This document shows positions 1-8,735 of a DNA stretch of 20,587 nt, one piece after another (the first letter of the stretch is position 1; each line of letters begins with the position of its first letter). The DNA comes from an uncultured Oscillospiraceae bacterium (GTDB lineage Bacteria; Bacillota; Clostridia; Oscillospirales; Ruminococcaceae), in contig CABUEI010000036.1 of NCBI GenBank assembly GCA_902490585.1, forward strand, positions 1 through 20,587, written 5' to 3'. A model generated the notes under the pieces. That model was given only the letters and a program-made list of their open reading frames with translations. It searched no databases and was not told where the DNA came from. A program made the translations under genes and the position numbers.

Positions 1-450
1 AAGATCGTAAACACGGATACCGCAACGCTCGTACTTGTCCATATAGCAAGGACCGATACCACGCTTTGTTGTACCGATATCAGAGTTACCTCTGAACTTC
101 TCCGAAAGTCCGTCAAGAGTAATGTGCCAGGGCATAACAACGTGTGCTCTGGGGTCTATCTTGAGGTTATCGAATGAAACGCCTCTGGGTGAAAGGCTGT
201 CGATTTCGCCTAAAAGATCCTTAGGATCAAGAACTACACCTGCACCGATAAGGCAGGGAGTGTTTTTATAAAGAATGCCCGAAGGAATAAGGTGAAGTTT
301 GTAAGTCTGACCGTCATTTACTACTGTGTGACCTGCATTGTTACCGCCCTGTGAACGTACAACAACATCTGCTCTGGAAGCGATAATATCAATGATCTTA
401 CCCTTACCTTCGTCACCCCACTGAGTTCCTACAACTATATTTGCTGGCAT
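1..450 (-). CDS. purA: Adenylosuccinate synthetase, N-terminal 150 residues (cut by left window edge)
   Basis: Cytoplasmic enzyme joining IMP and aspartate with GTP to form adenylosuccinate, the first step from IMP to AMP. I translated the reverse strand from the ATG at 450. The P-loop GDEGKGK lies at residues 12-18 and GGNNAGHT at 35-42, so the family's catalytic Asp13 and His41 fall at their usual positions. The motif TTKRGIGPCYMDK near residue 130 is also typical. The frame is open to base 1; the family is about 425 residues, so roughly two thirds lies outside the window. The ribosome site is modest (GGGGA about 8 bases before the ATG). It is preceded by its own promoter and separated from the upstream amidase gene by a terminator, so it is a separate transcription unit. 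Identification is very secure. Confidence 0.97.
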   Translation of the reverse strand, partial: MPANIVVGTQWGDEGKGKIIDIIASRADVVVRSQGGNNAGHTVVNDGQTYKLHLIPSGILYKNTPCLIGAGVVLDPKDLLGEIDSLSPRGVSFDNLKIDPRAHVVMPWHITLDGLSEKFRGNSDIGTTKRGIGPCYMDKYERCGIRVYDL

Positions 451-490
451 TGGAAGTCCCCATTTCTTTTAATTAAATTAGTATCATATC

Positions 491-514
491 CGCAAAGGAA
501 ACCTGTCCTTTCGC
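491..514 (-). other. Small imperfect hairpin in the purA leader
   Basis: AAAGGA at 494-499 pairs with TCCTTT at 506-511, and GC/GC flanks extend it across a one-base bulge. It lies inside the predicted purA 5' leader. There is no U-run, so it is not a terminator by itself. It does not match a purine riboswitch that I can recognise. It may be incidental. Confidence 0.3.
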
Positions 515-527
515 ATAGTACATTGTT

Positions 528-556
528 ATTATATCAAAGACCGTCGCAAATTGCAA
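528..556 (-). promoter_or_regulatory. Sigma-A type promoter of purA
   Basis: Read on the minus strand, a -35 box TTGCAA (551-556) is followed by a 17-base spacer and a perfect -10 box TATAAT (528-533). Transcription would start near 521 and give a leader of about 70 bases before the purA ATG at 450. The promoter lies just downstream (in reading order) of the terminator of the amidase operon. Confidence 0.8.
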
Positions 557-588
557 GTATTTTTTATTTCTTTTGCAGAAAGTATACT

Positions 589-621
589 AAAAATGCGGCA
601 ATTTCAACTTGCCGCATTTTT
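589..621 (-). terminator. Rho-independent terminator of the GHL10-amidase operon
   Basis: A perfect 13-bp stem (AAAAATGCGGCAA at 589-601 against its complement at 609-621) with a 7-base loop. The A- and T-runs at its ends let it work in either direction. It begins 13 bases after the amidase stop codon and insulates that operon from the purA promoter. Confidence 0.9.
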
Positions 622-634
622 AAACACAGGGATA

Positions 635-3607
635 TCAATATGATGATACGCCGCTTCTTGTTACATATTCCTTTATTCCGTCCACAATAGCCTGTGCTAT
701 ACCGTCCTGGTCGGTCGAATTTGCAAGAGCCATCGCATCCTCATAGTTGCTGACAAATCCCATTTCTATAAGTACCGACGGGAAATCCTGCTGTTTTGTT
801 GTCCACATATAGCTGTACTGCGCTCCTCTGTTGCAGTTTGCTCCATCGGAATAAACATTATTGCTGAAATATGACGAAACGTGCCTTGTGAGCGACTCAG
901 CAAGCGGCTGAGAGTAAGATGTGTAATAATAGCACTCTGTTCCCCTCGGGCTTTCTGAACCTGCCTTGTTTGAATGAATGGCAATGTATAAATCACAGCC
1001 GTAATCACGGGCATAATAAGGTCTGCGCTTTGTATCATAGAACTCGCTTTCGGTTTTCAGTCTTACAACATTTACACCGAGTGCCTTGAGTTTTGATTCA
1101 ACAAGCTTTGCAACCGCAAGGTTGGCACCTGCTTCTTTAATTTGACCTATAGCACCGGGGTCATCATATCCGTATTCGGTAACGCCGTGACCCGGATCAA
1201 TAACAATTGTCATATTTCTTATATTGTTTGTAAGAATTTCAAACTTGAACAGCAGATTACCTTCGCTGTCATACGTTGCACTGTTGCCTGCATATACACC
1301 CGGCTGTCTTAATTTCAGTACAAGTCTGAACTTCATTACACCGTCAACGTCTACCTGTTGCCACTCACCTGCACTGAATACCGTGCAATTATCAAAATCT
1401 GGAAGTGCCGTAACCGATGTTATATTATCAAACGTGATATTGATATGTGTGGCAGTAAAATCATCAAGGTTGAACTCACCGTCAAATCCCGAATAATAAT
1501 TGTTTCCGATAGGCGTAACCGTAAATGATGAACGGTCCTCAACCGACACCTGTATGAACGAATCACCGCCCATATTGCCTATAGCATTTACAACGAGCGG
1601 ATTTTCTCCCATTCCGCCGCCGCTTATCAGGTCTGCGTCTTCTTTAAGGAATCGTTTTCCTGATGTTGTGACATAGTATTCATCCCATTCGCTCTTATAA
1701 TAGTCGAGTGTGCCCTGCGGCAACTGTCCCACGTTAGGCGGATTTACGGAATCCGTATTCGTTCCGTCATAGATATAAGCGAAATTCTTGTTGAGCTTTA
1801 CATAAGTAACATTTGTATCTTCCGAAACCGCCGCTGAAAGTCGTCCGACTATCTCACCCGTTCCGAATGAGCTCTGATCCGCAGGAATCTTGTCAATTAC
1901 CTCAACGTTCTTATCAGGAACTTTAACGGCATTGACTATAACCTCAGCACCGATATAGGTTCTTGAATAGCCGGCGTAAGAAGCCGAGATTTCTATATTT
2001 CCGAGATACTGTTCTTCATCTACAATACCTTCAGGTACAACGATTTTTCCTGTAAACGCCGCATAAGATGAGTTGATATCAACAACATCGGACTTTGCGT
2101 TTTCGGTAAGTTCAACAGTAGTACCGCCGAGTGTTGCCGTAGCATAAGAACCTTTATATGCAACGGCAAGCACAGAAACTGCCATACCGCCGTCAACTCT
2201 CAGCGTCTTGCCCTCGGCAACCGAACCGCCGATAGATTTGAGAACGTTTATTGTACGCTCGATATTATAGTATATCGTTTTACCCTTATGAGTGATAACG
2301 AACGTGTTCATTCCTACTTCAAGCTGTTTCTCGAAGTAGAAGTTGCCCGCTTCATTAAGCGAAAGCTTTTCTCCGTCAAAGTAAACGTCAAAATTCTCAT
2401 CAAACGTACCCATGAACGCTACCGACGTATCATCCGTAGAATAGCTCGTATAATACGGTGAAGTCATTTCAAGATCTTCAAAAAGGCTGTCAACATTTAT
2501 CTGCTCGTTAAAGTACTTTGTAAGAGTGTCTGTCGTTCCCATCGGATTTTCTTCAAGTGATTTTTCCGAATAGAATACACTTCCCGAATAATTATCAAGT
2601 TCGTCTGCTTTTGCAAGCTGTTTCAGCAGCTGGTCTTCAACTCCCCAGCCTGTTTCATCTGTTCCTATTTTTTCGTTATGATGAACGATATAGAACGGAA
2701 CATTTGCGGATTTTGCAATACCGCTCCACCACGAGCAGACATTCTCAAAACCGGTTGTTTCATTATCAAGAGAGCCCGAAGCGTTTACAACGATAAAGTC
2801 TGCCAGACCTTTTTCTATGAACGTTTTTGTATCTGCATAGCCGTTATAATATGCGGTATACTTTGCCGAGGTATCACTGCCGCTCTTGTTCTTGGACACA
2901 TTAGCCCATACATCTTTAGCGTCTATACCGACAGCAATTGAATTATCGGAAAGGTGTATAACATCACTTACCGTAGTGAATTTATATTCAACACTGTCAT
3001 AAAGCCAGTTCTTATAGCCTATGCCCGAGCCGTTCTTCATATATTCTTCATAAGCGCTGTTATTGTTCGTACCGTAAAAACCGGTAAGGATTATGCCGTT
3101 GCATCTGTATTTCAATGCAAACTTATGCGCTTCGCTTACAAGATAATCGTAACTGTCCTCACCCTCAGGGCAGGATGCAATTGTCTTGTTTATATCGAAA
3201 TAGACATATCTCTGCATTCCTTTTTTGGTAGCGGCTTCAAGTGCTTTTTCAAGCCTGTCGTCACTTTTGTTCATATTTGTCGAATAATATGTACCGTCTT
3301 TCCCGTAGGGATTAATATAGATACCGTTCATGCCGTAGCTTATCAGCGTATCAAGCTTTGCAGAGAAATTCTCACTGAACTTCTCTGCGGCAAAATCACC
3401 CAGATTAAGCACGGTAGCTTTAAGCTCATCAGACAGTGAGAATTTCGACTCCGCTACCTGCGGTGTAGTTTCTTTTGACTGCTCTGCCGACTCCGCCGAT
3501 GAAGCTGTATTATCACTTGTGCTTTCCTCAGCAACGGCACTGAACTGCGACAAAATCATAAATGCCGACAGCACGCCTGCCATTATTCTGATAAATTTAT
3601 TTCTCAT
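635..3607 (-). CDS. Secreted N-acetylmuramoyl-L-alanine amidase (Amidase_3) with a long N-terminal barrel-like and beta-rich region
   Basis: Predicted exported zinc amidase that cleaves the bond between MurNAc and the stem-peptide L-alanine of peptidoglycan. Residues 1-26 form a signal peptide (basic N-end, hydrophobic core, AVA before EE), followed by a Ser/Glu-rich linker to about 55. Residues about 65-375 resemble a GHL10-type glycosidase-like barrel. About 385-795 looks beta-rich (Ig-like or AMIN-like modules, not identified individually). The Amidase_3 domain fills 799-985 with zinc ligands His807 (DPGHG), Glu825 and His878 (IHSN), and catalytic Glu948 (LIEMGFVSN). At 990 residues it is much longer than a bare amidase. 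It starts 31 bases after the GHL10 lipoprotein gene, with an AAGGAAGAG ribosome site, so the two form an operon. The amidase function is secure; the role of the N-terminal region is inferred. Confidence 0.92.
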   Translation of the reverse strand: MRNKFIRIMAGVLSAFMILSQFSAVAEESTSDNTASSAESAEQSKETTPQVAESKFSLSDELKATVLNLGDFAAEKFSENFSAKLDTLISYGMNGIYINPYGKDGTYYSTNMNKSDDRLEKALEAATKKGMQRYVYFDINKTIASCPEGEDSYDYLVSEAHKFALKYRCNGIILTGFYGTNNNSAYEEYMKNGSGIGYKNWLYDSVEYKFTTVSDVIHLSDNSIAVGIDAKDVWANVSKNKSGSDTSAKYTAYYNGYADTKTFIEKGLADFIVVNASGSLDNETTGFENVCSWWSGIAKSANVPFYIVHHNEKIGTDETGWGVEDQLLKQLAKADELDNYSGSVFYSEKSLEENPMGTTDTLTKYFNEQINVDSLFEDLEMTSPYYTSYSTDDTSVAFMGTFDENFDVYFDGEKLSLNEAGNFYFEKQLEVGMNTFVITHKGKTIYYNIERTINVLKSIGGSVAEGKTLRVDGGMAVSVLAVAYKGSYATATLGGTTVELTENAKSDVVDINSSYAAFTGKIVVPEGIVDEEQYLGNIEISASYAGYSRTYIGAEVIVNAVKVPDKNVEVIDKIPADQSSFGTGEIVGRLSAAVSEDTNVTYVKLNKNFAYIYDGTNTDSVNPPNVGQLPQGTLDYYKSEWDEYYVTTSGKRFLKEDADLISGGGMGENPLVVNAIGNMGGDSFIQVSVEDRSSFTVTPIGNNYYSGFDGEFNLDDFTATHINITFDNITSVTALPDFDNCTVFSAGEWQQVDVDGVMKFRLVLKLRQPGVYAGNSATYDSEGNLLFKFEILTNNIRNMTIVIDPGHGVTEYGYDDPGAIGQIKEAGANLAVAKLVESKLKALGVNVVRLKTESEFYDTKRRPYYARDYGCDLYIAIHSNKAGSESPRGTECYYYTSYSQPLAESLTRHVSSYFSNNVYSDGANCNRGAQYSYMWTTKQQDFPSVLIEMGFVSNYEDAMALANSTDQDGIAQAIVDGIKEYVTRSGVSSY

Positions 3608-3638
3608 CTTATGCTCTTCCTTCCGATTATTACGGCAC

Positions 3639-5186
3639 TTACTGCGTAAGGAGCGGCTTGAACGCCGAAATCTCCTTGTTTACCGCCTGCTTTACGTCAC
3701 TGCTCGGTTCAAAAATGAACTGATAGCTGTAAAGTATAACGCCACCGTAATTTGACGTTCCCTGCGATTTTACAATCTGCCTTTTTATTATTTCTTTATC
3801 ATTTTTCCATTCGTATCTTCCACTTCCTGCCCATTTATCCTCTGTGCCTATCTTGTACACCGCAAGACCGGGTATAAGCGATTTTCCGGTACCGGCGAGC
3901 ATTTTATCCCACTGCTCGACCACCTGTTCAAACGGTTGACCGCCGTTATCAAAACCGTAGTATATCTGCGGTGCCATGTAATCAACATAGCCATCCTCTT
4001 TTGACCATTTCTCCACATCGGCGTAAAGCTGTGTCTCATTGTTTGTCACGTTGCCCTGAGCACTCACCCCGAACAAAGCCGTTGGATTGTGCGACTTTAC
4101 CGCATTGTACATTCCCGACACCATGCGACTGCAATTGTCCAGTCTGAACTGCGAAAGACTGTTGTATGACGAAGCGTTGTAAGCAATGCTGTCAAAATAA
4201 GATTCTGTTGTCGGATAGAAATAATCGTCTATATGTACACCGTCAACGTCATATTTTGAAACAAGCTCAGCCGCACCGTTTGCGATAAGGTCTGTAACCT
4301 CCTTATAGGCGGGATTGAGCCACCAGTAAGAATCGACCTTGGATTTGACCTTGACTATATAGTCGCCGTCCTTTGTGTCATACCACTGACCTGTCTTATA
4401 TGCAGTGCTTACCTTTGGTGCGTCATTTTCATGATAACAGCGTAAAGGATTGACCCACGCCTGAAATGAAATACCTCTTGCGTGAGCTTCTTCTATCATA
4501 ATATCAAGCGGATCGAAACCGGGATCTTTTCCGATATATCCCGTGCAGTACTTTGACCACGGATAATAATCCGACTTATAGATTGCGTCGCCGTAAGGTC
4601 TTACATGAACATAAACCGTGTTTATACCGAGCGACAGACAGTTATCGTAATACTCGCCTATTCCGCTTCTGAACTGCGAACTGCTCTTTCCGGTCAGTAT
4701 CGGGTACAGTTCAAAGTAAGAGATCCATACGCCTTTTACCTCGTTATAATTCAGTGCCGTGTAGCTGTTCACAGGCAGATTATCCGTAGGTGCAGGCACG
4801 TTATTGTCCTTTTTCGGAGTACTTGTCACATTTTTCTTGGTTGTGACCGTTGTTGTAACCGTTTCCACAGACGGAGCCTCGGTATCCGGTGCAGAAGGCA
4901 CATCGTAGGACGAATCGGCAATCGGTTCATCAACGGAAGAATCTTCTTTCGGTGAGGTCTCTGTTTTCTTTTCGGTGGCAGTTGTCGTAGTATGCAAGCC
5001 TGTCTGCTCAGGTATGCTCAGTGCAGGCTTGACCTTTGTTTCGGTCAGCGGCACACCGCTTATTATATTACTGCCGCTTGTATTCTGCGGCGTATTGTCA
5101 AGTACAAGTTCTTTTCCGCAACCGCCCGAAACTATCATAGCGCTTACGGTAAGCAAAATTAACCATGTTTTCTTTTTTACGGACAT
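3639..5186 (-). CDS. GHL10 (DUF187) family putative glycoside hydrolase, lipoprotein
   Basis: Predicted surface lipoprotein with a TIM-barrel glycosidase-like domain, probably acting on peptidoglycan or another wall glycan; the substrate is not known from sequence. Residues 1-22 are a lipoprotein signal ending in SGG-Cys23. Residues 24-145 form a low-complexity Thr/Ser/Pro/Lys linker suited to crossing the wall. The GHL10 domain spans about 148-495: it opens with KGVWISYFEL, has HVRPYGDAIY at 194-203, AWVNPLR at 243-249, the acidic HIDDYFYP at 318-325 (putative active-site aspartates), MAPQIYYG at 404-411, and ends near ILYSYQFI. The start at 5186 is the only one that gives an intact lipoprotein signal. 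It is the first gene of a two-gene operon with the amidase downstream. Family assignment is secure; the reaction is inference. Confidence 0.9.
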   Translation of the reverse strand: MSVKKKTWLILLTVSAMIVSGGCGKELVLDNTPQNTSGSNIISGVPLTETKVKPALSIPEQTGLHTTTTATEKKTETSPKEDSSVDEPIADSSYDVPSAPDTEAPSVETVTTTVTTKKNVTSTPKKDNNVPAPTDNLPVNSYTALNYNEVKGVWISYFELYPILTGKSSSQFRSGIGEYYDNCLSLGINTVYVHVRPYGDAIYKSDYYPWSKYCTGYIGKDPGFDPLDIMIEEAHARGISFQAWVNPLRCYHENDAPKVSTAYKTGQWYDTKDGDYIVKVKSKVDSYWWLNPAYKEVTDLIANGAAELVSKYDVDGVHIDDYFYPTTESYFDSIAYNASSYNSLSQFRLDNCSRMVSGMYNAVKSHNPTALFGVSAQGNVTNNETQLYADVEKWSKEDGYVDYMAPQIYYGFDNGGQPFEQVVEQWDKMLAGTGKSLIPGLAVYKIGTEDKWAGSGRYEWKNDKEIIKRQIVKSQGTSNYGGVILYSYQFIFEPSSDVKQAVNKEISAFKPLLTQ

Positions 5187-5257
5187 ATATCTTTCTCGGA
5201 CCTTTCGTCATGTTTTGGCACGCAGTAAATACGCCCCGTAAAATTTCCCATACATAC

Positions 5258-5286
5258 GGGATATACAGTAAATTATACAATATCCC
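5258..5286. repeat. Inverted repeat GGGATAT-N15-ATATCCC around the GHL10 promoter -10 box
   Basis: GGGATAT at 5258-5264 and its exact complement ATATCCC at 5280-5286 flank the -10 box at 5272-5277. The position would suit an operator, but no cognate regulator is encoded in this window. Confidence 0.4.
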
Positions 5287-5301
5287 TATTGTCGAAGTCA
5301 G
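5272..5301 (-). promoter_or_regulatory. Promoter of the GHL10-amidase operon
   Basis: On the minus strand, a perfect TATAAT (5272-5277) sits 18 bases after a weaker -35 box CTGACT (5296-5301, four of six matches). The start point would be near 5265, with a leader of about 80 bases. Confidence 0.65.
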
Positions 5302-5459
5302 CCGAAACGGGTTTATTTTCTCAAATTTTCAGAAATTCGTTTACCGAGCCGAGATTTTCTATAAATCCGATAATAAACGGCTCCGCAGCTTGTGCAACAT
5401 CAACAAATAATTTTTTGCAATTTCATATCCTCCCGACTTTCATAATCAAGCACAAATTC

Positions 5460-5488
5460 TTGACTTTTACTTTAATATAATGTATAAT
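5460..5488 (+). promoter_or_regulatory. Promoter of the acn-icd-rex operon
   Basis: TTGACT (5460-5465), a 17-base spacer and a perfect TATAAT (5483-5488). The predicted leader is short, about 25 bases. It leads into an AGGAGGA ribosome site at 5508-5514, five bases before the acn ATG. Confidence 0.88.
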
Positions 5489-5519
5489 TAACTGTAATCT
5501 TTTTTTCAGGAGGACAAAA

Positions 5520-7469
5520 ATGGGAAACAACGAAAGCAAGGGACTTACCCTTACCGAAAAAATCATCAAAAACCACATAATTGACGGTGAGATGATAAAA
5601 GGCACAGAAATCGGTCTTCGTATCGACCAGACTCTGACACAGGACGCTACAGGTACTATGGCATATCTTCAGTTTGAAGCTATGGGCATAGACAGAGTTA
5701 AAACAGAGCGTTCACTCGCTTATATCGACCACAACACACTTCAGTCGGGCTTTGAAAACGCCGACGACCACAGATACATAGGAAGTGTCGCAAAGAAGCA
5801 CGGTATTTACTTCTCACGTCCCGGTAACGGCATCTGCCACCAGGTTCATCTTGAACGTTTCGGCAAGCCCGGTAAGACACTTATCGGTTCAGACAGCCAT
5901 ACTCCCACAGGCGGCGGTATCGGTATGCTCGCTATGGGTGCAGGCGGACTTGACGTTGCAGTTGCAATGGGCGGCGGTGCTTATTATATAACAATGCCCA
6001 AGGTTGTAAAAGTAAACCTCACAGGCAAGCTTAACGACTGGGTATCCGCAAAAGACGTTATTTTAAAGGTACTTCAGATAATGTCTGTAAAGGGCGGCGT
6101 AGGTAAGGTTATCGAATATTGCGGCGAAGGCGTAAAGAGCCTCAGCGTTCCCGAGCGTGCAACTATCACAAACATGGGTGCAGAACTCGGTGCAACAACA
6201 TCTATATTCCCCTCCGATGAAACAACCCTCGCTTTCTTAAAGGCACAGGACCGTGAAGAAGACTTCGTAGCTCTCAGTGCAGATCCCGATGCCGTATACG
6301 ATGAAGAAATTGACATCAACCTTTCCGAACTTGTTCCCATGGCGGCTTGTCCTCACAGCCCCGACAATGTAAAGACCGTAAAGGAAATCGGTCCTATCAA
6401 GATAGACCAGGTATGTATCGGTTCATGTACCAACTCTTCTTTACAGGATATGCTGAAGGTTGCACATATATTAAAGGGCAAGACTGTTCACCCCGATGTA
6501 AGCCTTTCGATAGCTCCCGGTTCAAAGCAGGTATTCAATATGCTCGCTGACTGCGGTGCATTATCAATCCTCATCAGCGCCGGTGCAAGAATACTCGAAA
6601 GTGCCTGTGGTCCCTGCATAGGTATGGGTCAGTCACCCAACTCAAAGGGTATCTCACTGCGTACCTTTAACAGAAACTTCTTAGGAAGAAGCGGAACAAA
6701 GGACGGTCAGATCTACCTTGTATCTCCCGAAACAGCCGCTATCTCCGCACTTACAGGCGTATTCACGGATCCCAGACTTGTAGGCGATATGCCTCCTTAT
6801 GTAATGCCTGAGAAGTTCCTCATCAACGATAACATGGTAGTACCTCCCGCATCTCCCGAGGAAGCTCCTGATGTTGAAGTTCTCAGAGGACCCAACATAA
6901 AGCCCTTCCCCGTAAACGTACCTCTTGCAGAAGATATCAAGGCTGAGGTTTCTCTCAAGGTCGGCGACAATATCACTACAGACCATATTATGCCTGCCGG
7001 TGCAAAGATATTACCGCTGCGTTCAAATATCCCCGCTATTTCACAGTACTGCTTTACGGTATGTGACGAAACATTCCCGACAAGAGCAAAGGAACTCGGC
7101 AAGAGCATTATAGTCGGCGGTGCAAACTACGGACAGGGTTCATCAAGAGAACACGCCGCACTTGCTCCTCTCTACCTCGGCGTAAAGGCTATAATCTGTA
7201 AGTCTTTTGCCCGTATTCACAGACAGAACCTTATCAATAACGGTATTCTCCCCCTGTGCTTTGTAAACGAAGCAGATTACGACAAGATTGACCGTGATGA
7301 CATTCTTGAACTGCCCGGTATCAGAAATGCAATAGAAAACGGTACAAAGATAACCGTAAAGAATATAACAAAGGGTACAGAATATGAAGTTACCTGCGAA
7401 TTATCCGAGCGTGGCAAGGGTATGATGCTCGCAGGCGGACTGCTTAACTACACCAAGCACAATAAGTAA
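5520..7469 (+). CDS. acn: Aconitate hydratase, about 650-residue anaerobe type
   Basis: Cytoplasmic [4Fe-4S] enzyme that isomerises citrate to isocitrate via cis-aconitate. The catalytic domains occupy about residues 1-430: SDSH at 124-127, the first cluster cysteine Cys303 in GSCTNSS, and the paired cysteines Cys363 and Cys366 in SACGPCIGMG. The swivel domain (about 475-649) has GDNITTDHIMPAG at 482-494 and GANYGQGSSREHAA at 534-547, with the substrate-binding Ser-Ser-Arg. At 649 residues it belongs to the shorter aconitase group rather than the 890-residue AcnA type. An excellent ribosome site fixes the start. The next gene, isocitrate dehydrogenase, starts 23 bases later and uses the product, which argues against a role as homoaconitase or isopropylmalate isomerase. 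Confidence 0.95.
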   Translation: MGNNESKGLTLTEKIIKNHIIDGEMIKGTEIGLRIDQTLTQDATGTMAYLQFEAMGIDRVKTERSLAYIDHNTLQSGFENADDHRYIGSVAKKHGIYFSRPGNGICHQVHLERFGKPGKTLIGSDSHTPTGGGIGMLAMGAGGLDVAVAMGGGAYYITMPKVVKVNLTGKLNDWVSAKDVILKVLQIMSVKGGVGKVIEYCGEGVKSLSVPERATITNMGAELGATTSIFPSDETTLAFLKAQDREEDFVALSADPDAVYDEEIDINLSELVPMAACPHSPDNVKTVKEIGPIKIDQVCIGSCTNSSLQDMLKVAHILKGKTVHPDVSLSIAPGSKQVFNMLADCGALSILISAGARILESACGPCIGMGQSPNSKGISLRTFNRNFLGRSGTKDGQIYLVSPETAAISALTGVFTDPRLVGDMPPYVMPEKFLINDNMVVPPASPEEAPDVEVLRGPNIKPFPVNVPLAEDIKAEVSLKVGDNITTDHIMPAGAKILPLRSNIPAISQYCFTVCDETFPTRAKELGKSIIVGGANYGQGSSREHAALAPLYLGVKAIICKSFARIHRQNLINNGILPLCFVNEADYDKIDRDDILELPGIRNAIENGTKITVKNITKGTEYEVTCELSERGKGMMLAGGLLNYTKHNK

Positions 7470-7492
7470 TACCGAAAGGAAAGGCTACTGAC

Positions 7493-8704
7493 ATGGCAAA
7501 AATTCAGATGACCACCCCCATCGTTGAGATGGACGGCGACGAAATGACCAGAATTATCTGGAAGATGATCAAGGATATACTTATCTGCCCTTATGTTGAC
7601 TTAAAGACAGATTATTACGACCTCGGTCTTGTTCACAGAAACGAAACCAACGACCAGGTAACAATTGACTCTGCAAACGCTACAAAGAAATACGGCGTTG
7701 CAGTCAAGTGTGCAACAATCACTCCCAACGCGCAGAGAATGACAGAGTACAACTTAAAGGAAATGTGGAAGTCACCCAACGGTACTATCCGTGCAATCCT
7801 TGACGGTACAGTATTCAGAGCACCCATTATCGTAAAGGGTATCACTCCTCTGCTCCCCGGCTGGAAGAAGCCTATCACAATCGCACGTCATGCTTACGGC
7901 GATGTTTATAAGAACTCCGAGATGAAAGTTGCAGACGGAAGCACGGCTGAGCTCGTTGTAACCGATAAGGACGGAAACGAAACAAGACAGCTTATCCACA
8001 AGTTCAACGGCTCTGACGGTATCATCCAGGGTCTTCACAACATAAACGCAAGTATCGCAAGCTTTGCAAGAGCTTGTTTCAACTTTGCACTTGACACAAA
8101 GCAGGATATCTGGTTTGCGACAAAGGATACGATATCAAAGAAGTACGACCACACATTCAAGGATATTTTCCAGGAAATATTCGATAATGAATATAAGGAA
8201 AAGTTTGATGCCGCAGGTATCACATACTTCTACACACTTATCGACGACGCTGTAGCAAGAGTTGTACGTTCTGAGGGCGGTTATATCTGGGCTTGCAAGA
8301 ACTACGACGGCGATGTAATGTCGGACATGGTAGCAACAGCATTCGGTAGCCTTGGCATGATGACATCGGTTCTCGTTTCACCCACAGGCGTTTACGAATA
8401 CGAAGCCGCTCACGGTACAGTAACACGTCACTACTACAAGCACTTAAAGGGTGAAGAAACATCTACAAACTCAGTAGCTACCCTCTTTGCATGGACAGGC
8501 GCTTTAAGAAAGCGTGGCGAGCTTGACGGCAACAAGGAACTTTCAGACTTTGCAGACAAGCTTGAAAAGGCTACTATAAAGACTATCGAAGACGGTGTTA
8601 TGACAGGCGACCTCTATGTACTTTCAAATCTTGAAAACAAGAGAAAGGTAAATACTGAGGACTTCCTACTTGAAATCAACAACAGACTGAAAGAGTCACT
8701 TTAA
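7493..8704 (+). CDS. icd: NADP-dependent isocitrate dehydrogenase, eukaryotic-like subfamily
   Basis: Oxidatively decarboxylates isocitrate to 2-oxoglutarate, producing NADPH and CO2; a homodimeric cytoplasmic enzyme. The 403-residue protein has the family signatures SPNGTIR at 94-100 (isocitrate binding), metal-binding NYDGDVMSD at 270-278, and AAHGTVTRH at 305-313, the NADP-type cofactor loop of the eukaryotic/dimeric subfamily rather than the E. coli Icd type. The start has an AAAGGAAAGG ribosome site. It is the second gene of the acn-icd-rex operon. With acn it supplies 2-oxoglutarate and NADPH for glutamate synthesis. No citrate synthase gene lies in the window. Cofactor preference for NADP is inferred from subfamily motifs. 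Confidence 0.95.
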   Translation: MAKIQMTTPIVEMDGDEMTRIIWKMIKDILICPYVDLKTDYYDLGLVHRNETNDQVTIDSANATKKYGVAVKCATITPNAQRMTEYNLKEMWKSPNGTIRAILDGTVFRAPIIVKGITPLLPGWKKPITIARHAYGDVYKNSEMKVADGSTAELVVTDKDGNETRQLIHKFNGSDGIIQGLHNINASIASFARACFNFALDTKQDIWFATKDTISKKYDHTFKDIFQEIFDNEYKEKFDAAGITYFYTLIDDAVARVVRSEGGYIWACKNYDGDVMSDMVATAFGSLGMMTSVLVSPTGVYEYEAAHGTVTRHYYKHLKGEETSTNSVATLFAWTGALRKRGELDGNKELSDFADKLEKATIKTIEDGVMTGDLYVLSNLENKRKVNTEDFLLEINNRLKESL

Positions 8705-8735
8705 TCTGAATATCAGACTGTAAGGAGGCAGTATC

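Larger units (their letters stand above)
5187..5519. other. Divergent intergenic region between the envelope operon and acn-icd-rex
   Basis: These 333 bases hold the leftward promoter for the GHL10 gene (5272-5301) and the rightward promoter for acn (5460-5488), each with a nearby inverted repeat. Between them (about 5302-5443) I see AT-rich DNA with no convincing gene, riboswitch or RNA. The short open frames on both strands lack ribosome sites and protein-like composition. Confidence 0.7.

Noticed and set aside
2954..3439. 161-codon open frame on the plus strand
   Set aside because: It lies fully antisense to the amidase coding sequence, has no ribosome site, and its translation is rich in Cys, Ile and Val with no domain pattern.
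5300..5381. Long imperfect inverted repeat AGCCG...GGTTTATT / AATAAACGGCT as an RNA or riboswitch
   Set aside because: The left arm is interrupted by five unpaired bases and the loop exceeds 50 bases; no riboswitch core was recognisable.
5390..5406. TTGTGCAACATCAACAA upstream of acn as a Rex operator
   Set aside because: The outer TTGT/ACAA are present but separated by nine bases instead of ten, and the inner bases are not symmetric. It also lies more than 50 bases upstream of the -35 box.
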